Shown piece after piece: positions 62,868 to 64,000 of a stretch of DNA of 64,000 bases. The notes beneath the pieces are model-generated. The model saw nothing but the letters and a program-made list of their open reading frames with translations. It did not search any database and was not told the DNA's origin. The stretch spans positions 1 to 64,000 of the forward strand of contig PBNE01000021.1 of NCBI GenBank assembly GCA_002722885.1, in the 5' to 3' direction. How positions within the stretch are numbered: position 1 is the first letter of the stretch; every line of letters starts with the position of its first letter. This stretch comes from Rhodospirillaceae bacterium (GTDB taxonomy: Bacteria > Pseudomonadota > Alphaproteobacteria > SP197). A program made the translations under genes and the position numbers.

Positions 62868-64000
62868 GCGGCCACCGTCCGGCTTTGACGACCCCTGGAT
62901 CACCTGTTCGAACTCTTCGTCCGTCGGCGCAGTGAACATGTTACGCAGAATGCCCGGCGCCAGAACCGACAGTGGATCGACCTCAATCTCGGGCTCCTCG
63001 CGCGGCCCATTGACCTCAAAGGTGAAGGCAAAGATTCCGCCTCCTTCCTCGGTCCCCGTCAGGATGTCGCCGATCAGCGGTATCTCGCCCAGGACCGAGT
63101 TGACGACATAGGCGGGCACGATCGTGCCGTTGAGATCGAGCATGTTGGTGCCAAGATCGACATCGCCCGCGATCGTGATGCCGAGACCCGGCCCGAAGAC
63201 ACGAGCATCTTCGACCGTCACGATATCGCCATGTTTCTCGAACGGCAGCAGTGCGCCCTCGAACTCCAAGCCCGATCCCGTCAATGCATTGCTGATCGCC
63301 GTGAGCGAGGCGATCGACACGATATGGCCGAGGATCGGCGGATCGTGCAGAACGAACTCCTGCAGACGGATCGCACCCCGGGCCGGCCGGTCTTCTTGGC
63401 TGTCGTCGATGCGTGCACGAATCTGGATCGCGCCGCCTTCAGCCGTGTCAAACAGGCCAAAGGCGCGAATTGCATCACCAGCATCGCCCGCGTTGTACTC
63501 GAAGCGGCGCTCTCCCTCTGAAAAGCGCCAAATGTTGACCGACATCGGCGTGTCATCCTCGATCACACCGGTCATCGCGAGATCCTCCCAGATCGTGCCG
63601 GTGTAGGTGCCGTCGATGTGAACATTGCGGACGGCGTCGTCGTCGGTGATCCAGATCTGATCGACACGTCCCTGCAGGCGAAAGGGTGGAAGCTCCGGCC
63701 CGCTCGATGCAGTGATGTCGTCCATCAGCGGCTCAACATCGACCGTACCGCCGGCAAGCTGGACATCGAAAAAGCCGTCTTCTCGAACGGTGAGCGCCGC
63801 AGCAAAATCGTTTCGGGCGAAAGCGAAGCGCGAGAGGTCCAGACGCGCCAGGCTGAGATCGCCCGAGCGCACCACGCCACTACCCTCAACCACGGTTTCC
63901 CCCACCCCCAGTTCCAGAACCTCGACAAAGATGACAGCACCGCCATCGTCGTAAACCTGAATTGCCGCACGTCCGGGCTCACCTGCGGTCTTGTCGATGC
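62865..64000 (-). CDS. AsmA/YhdP-like protein, C-terminal part (runs off the window)
   Basis: The leftward frame continues without a stop to the window edge, so only the last 378 residues are present. Repeating beta segments typical of AsmA-like C-terminal domains occur: LQGRVDQIWITDDDAVRNVH, GALLPFEKHGDIVTVEDARV, GPGLGITIAGDVDLGTNMLD and NGTIVPAYVVNSVLGEIPLI. These large periplasmic proteins form lipid-conducting grooves between inner and outer membranes. The last 30 residues (VDPLSVLAPGILRNMF) are the conserved end. The full gene is probably several times longer. Confidence 0.85.
   Translation of the reverse strand, partial: IDKTAGEPGRAAIQVYDDGGAVIFVEVLELGVGETVVEGSGVVRSGDLSLARLDLSRFAFARNDFAAALTVREDGFFDVQLAGGTVDVEPLMDDITASSGPELPPFRLQGRVDQIWITDDDAVRNVHIDGTYTGTIWEDLAMTGVIEDDTPMSVNIWRFSEGERRFEYNAGDAGDAIRAFGLFDTAEGGAIQIRARIDDSQEDRPARGAIRLQEFVLHDPPILGHIVSIASLTAISNALTGSGLEFEGALLPFEKHGDIVTVEDARVFGPGLGITIAGDVDLGTNMLDLNGTIVPAYVVNSVLGEIPLIGDILTGTEEGGGIFAFTFEVNGPREEPEIEVDPLSVLAPGILRNMFTAPTDEEFEQVIQGSSKPDGGR

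Overview
The window looks like a chromosomal segment of a GC-rich, free-living heterotrophic alphaproteobacterium, probably Rhodospirillales-like and perhaps marine. The support is indirect: an S9 protein with a long N-terminal extension, a sigma-54/NtrC-type glnB-glnA locus, an iscR/cysteine desulfurase/ferredoxin locus next to mnmA, and many genes for amines, sugar acids and acyl-CoA substrates. No rRNA or phylogenetic marker beyond ribosomal proteins is present, so the rank stays open. I see no CRISPR array, transposase or integrase.

Layout. (1) 1-2.7 kb is visibly more AT-rich than the rest. It holds a MunI-like type II restriction-modification pair (MT-A70-type adenine methyltransferase facing a CAATTG-type endonuclease), a small conserved gene and a frameshifted acetyltransferase: an acquired island ending just before the rplM-rpsI terminator. 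(2) 2.7-7.6 kb: rplM-rpsI, then a tight operon of a degenerate tandem bacterioferritin-like protein, an enoyl-CoA hydratase, a CoA-binding protein, a 54-residue lipoprotein missed by the ORF track, and metY. (3) 7.6-17.2 kb: accessory genes with several broken genes, tRNA-His, two aminotransferases, an orphan polyamine-type binding protein and a DUF2161 protein. (4) 17.2-25.6 kb: glnB-glnA with a readable NtrC site and sigma-54 promoter, an MFS transporter, two membrane proteins and parE. (5) 25.7-40.4 kb: RNA helicase, two HpcH/HpaI aldolases, two enolase-superfamily enzymes, D-2-hydroxyacid dehydrogenase, cinA, a TauD-type dioxygenase and an acyl-CoA synthetase. (6) 40.5-53 kb: amine and one-carbon region with GMC oxidoreductase, amine oxidase, a phosphoethanolamine-methyltransferase-like enzyme, a trimethylamine-dehydrogenase-like flavoprotein and a fused glutamate-mutase-like/cobalamin protein. 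(7) 53-64 kb: tRNA-Met, mnmA, ferredoxin, two cysteine desulfurases, iscR, cysE, anmK, tyrS and the end of an AsmA-like protein.

The most distinctive feature is the density of gene decay. At least ten loci are frameshifted, stopped, truncated or fused to a piece of another gene, while housekeeping genes are intact. Four are deletion scars where remnants of unrelated families abut or one gene is cut short: GlxA/Rieske oxygenase, RpiR/class III aminotransferase, MttB, and a D-cysteine-desulfhydrase/SDR in-frame chimera. The best candidate for unstudied biochemistry is the TMADH-like flavoprotein beside the cobalamin mutase-like protein. The tandem ferritin-like protein that has lost most diiron ligands but keeps the haem-ligand methionine position in both halves is the best candidate for a new protein role. 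Family assignments and alignments were made by eye from remembered sequences; no search was run.
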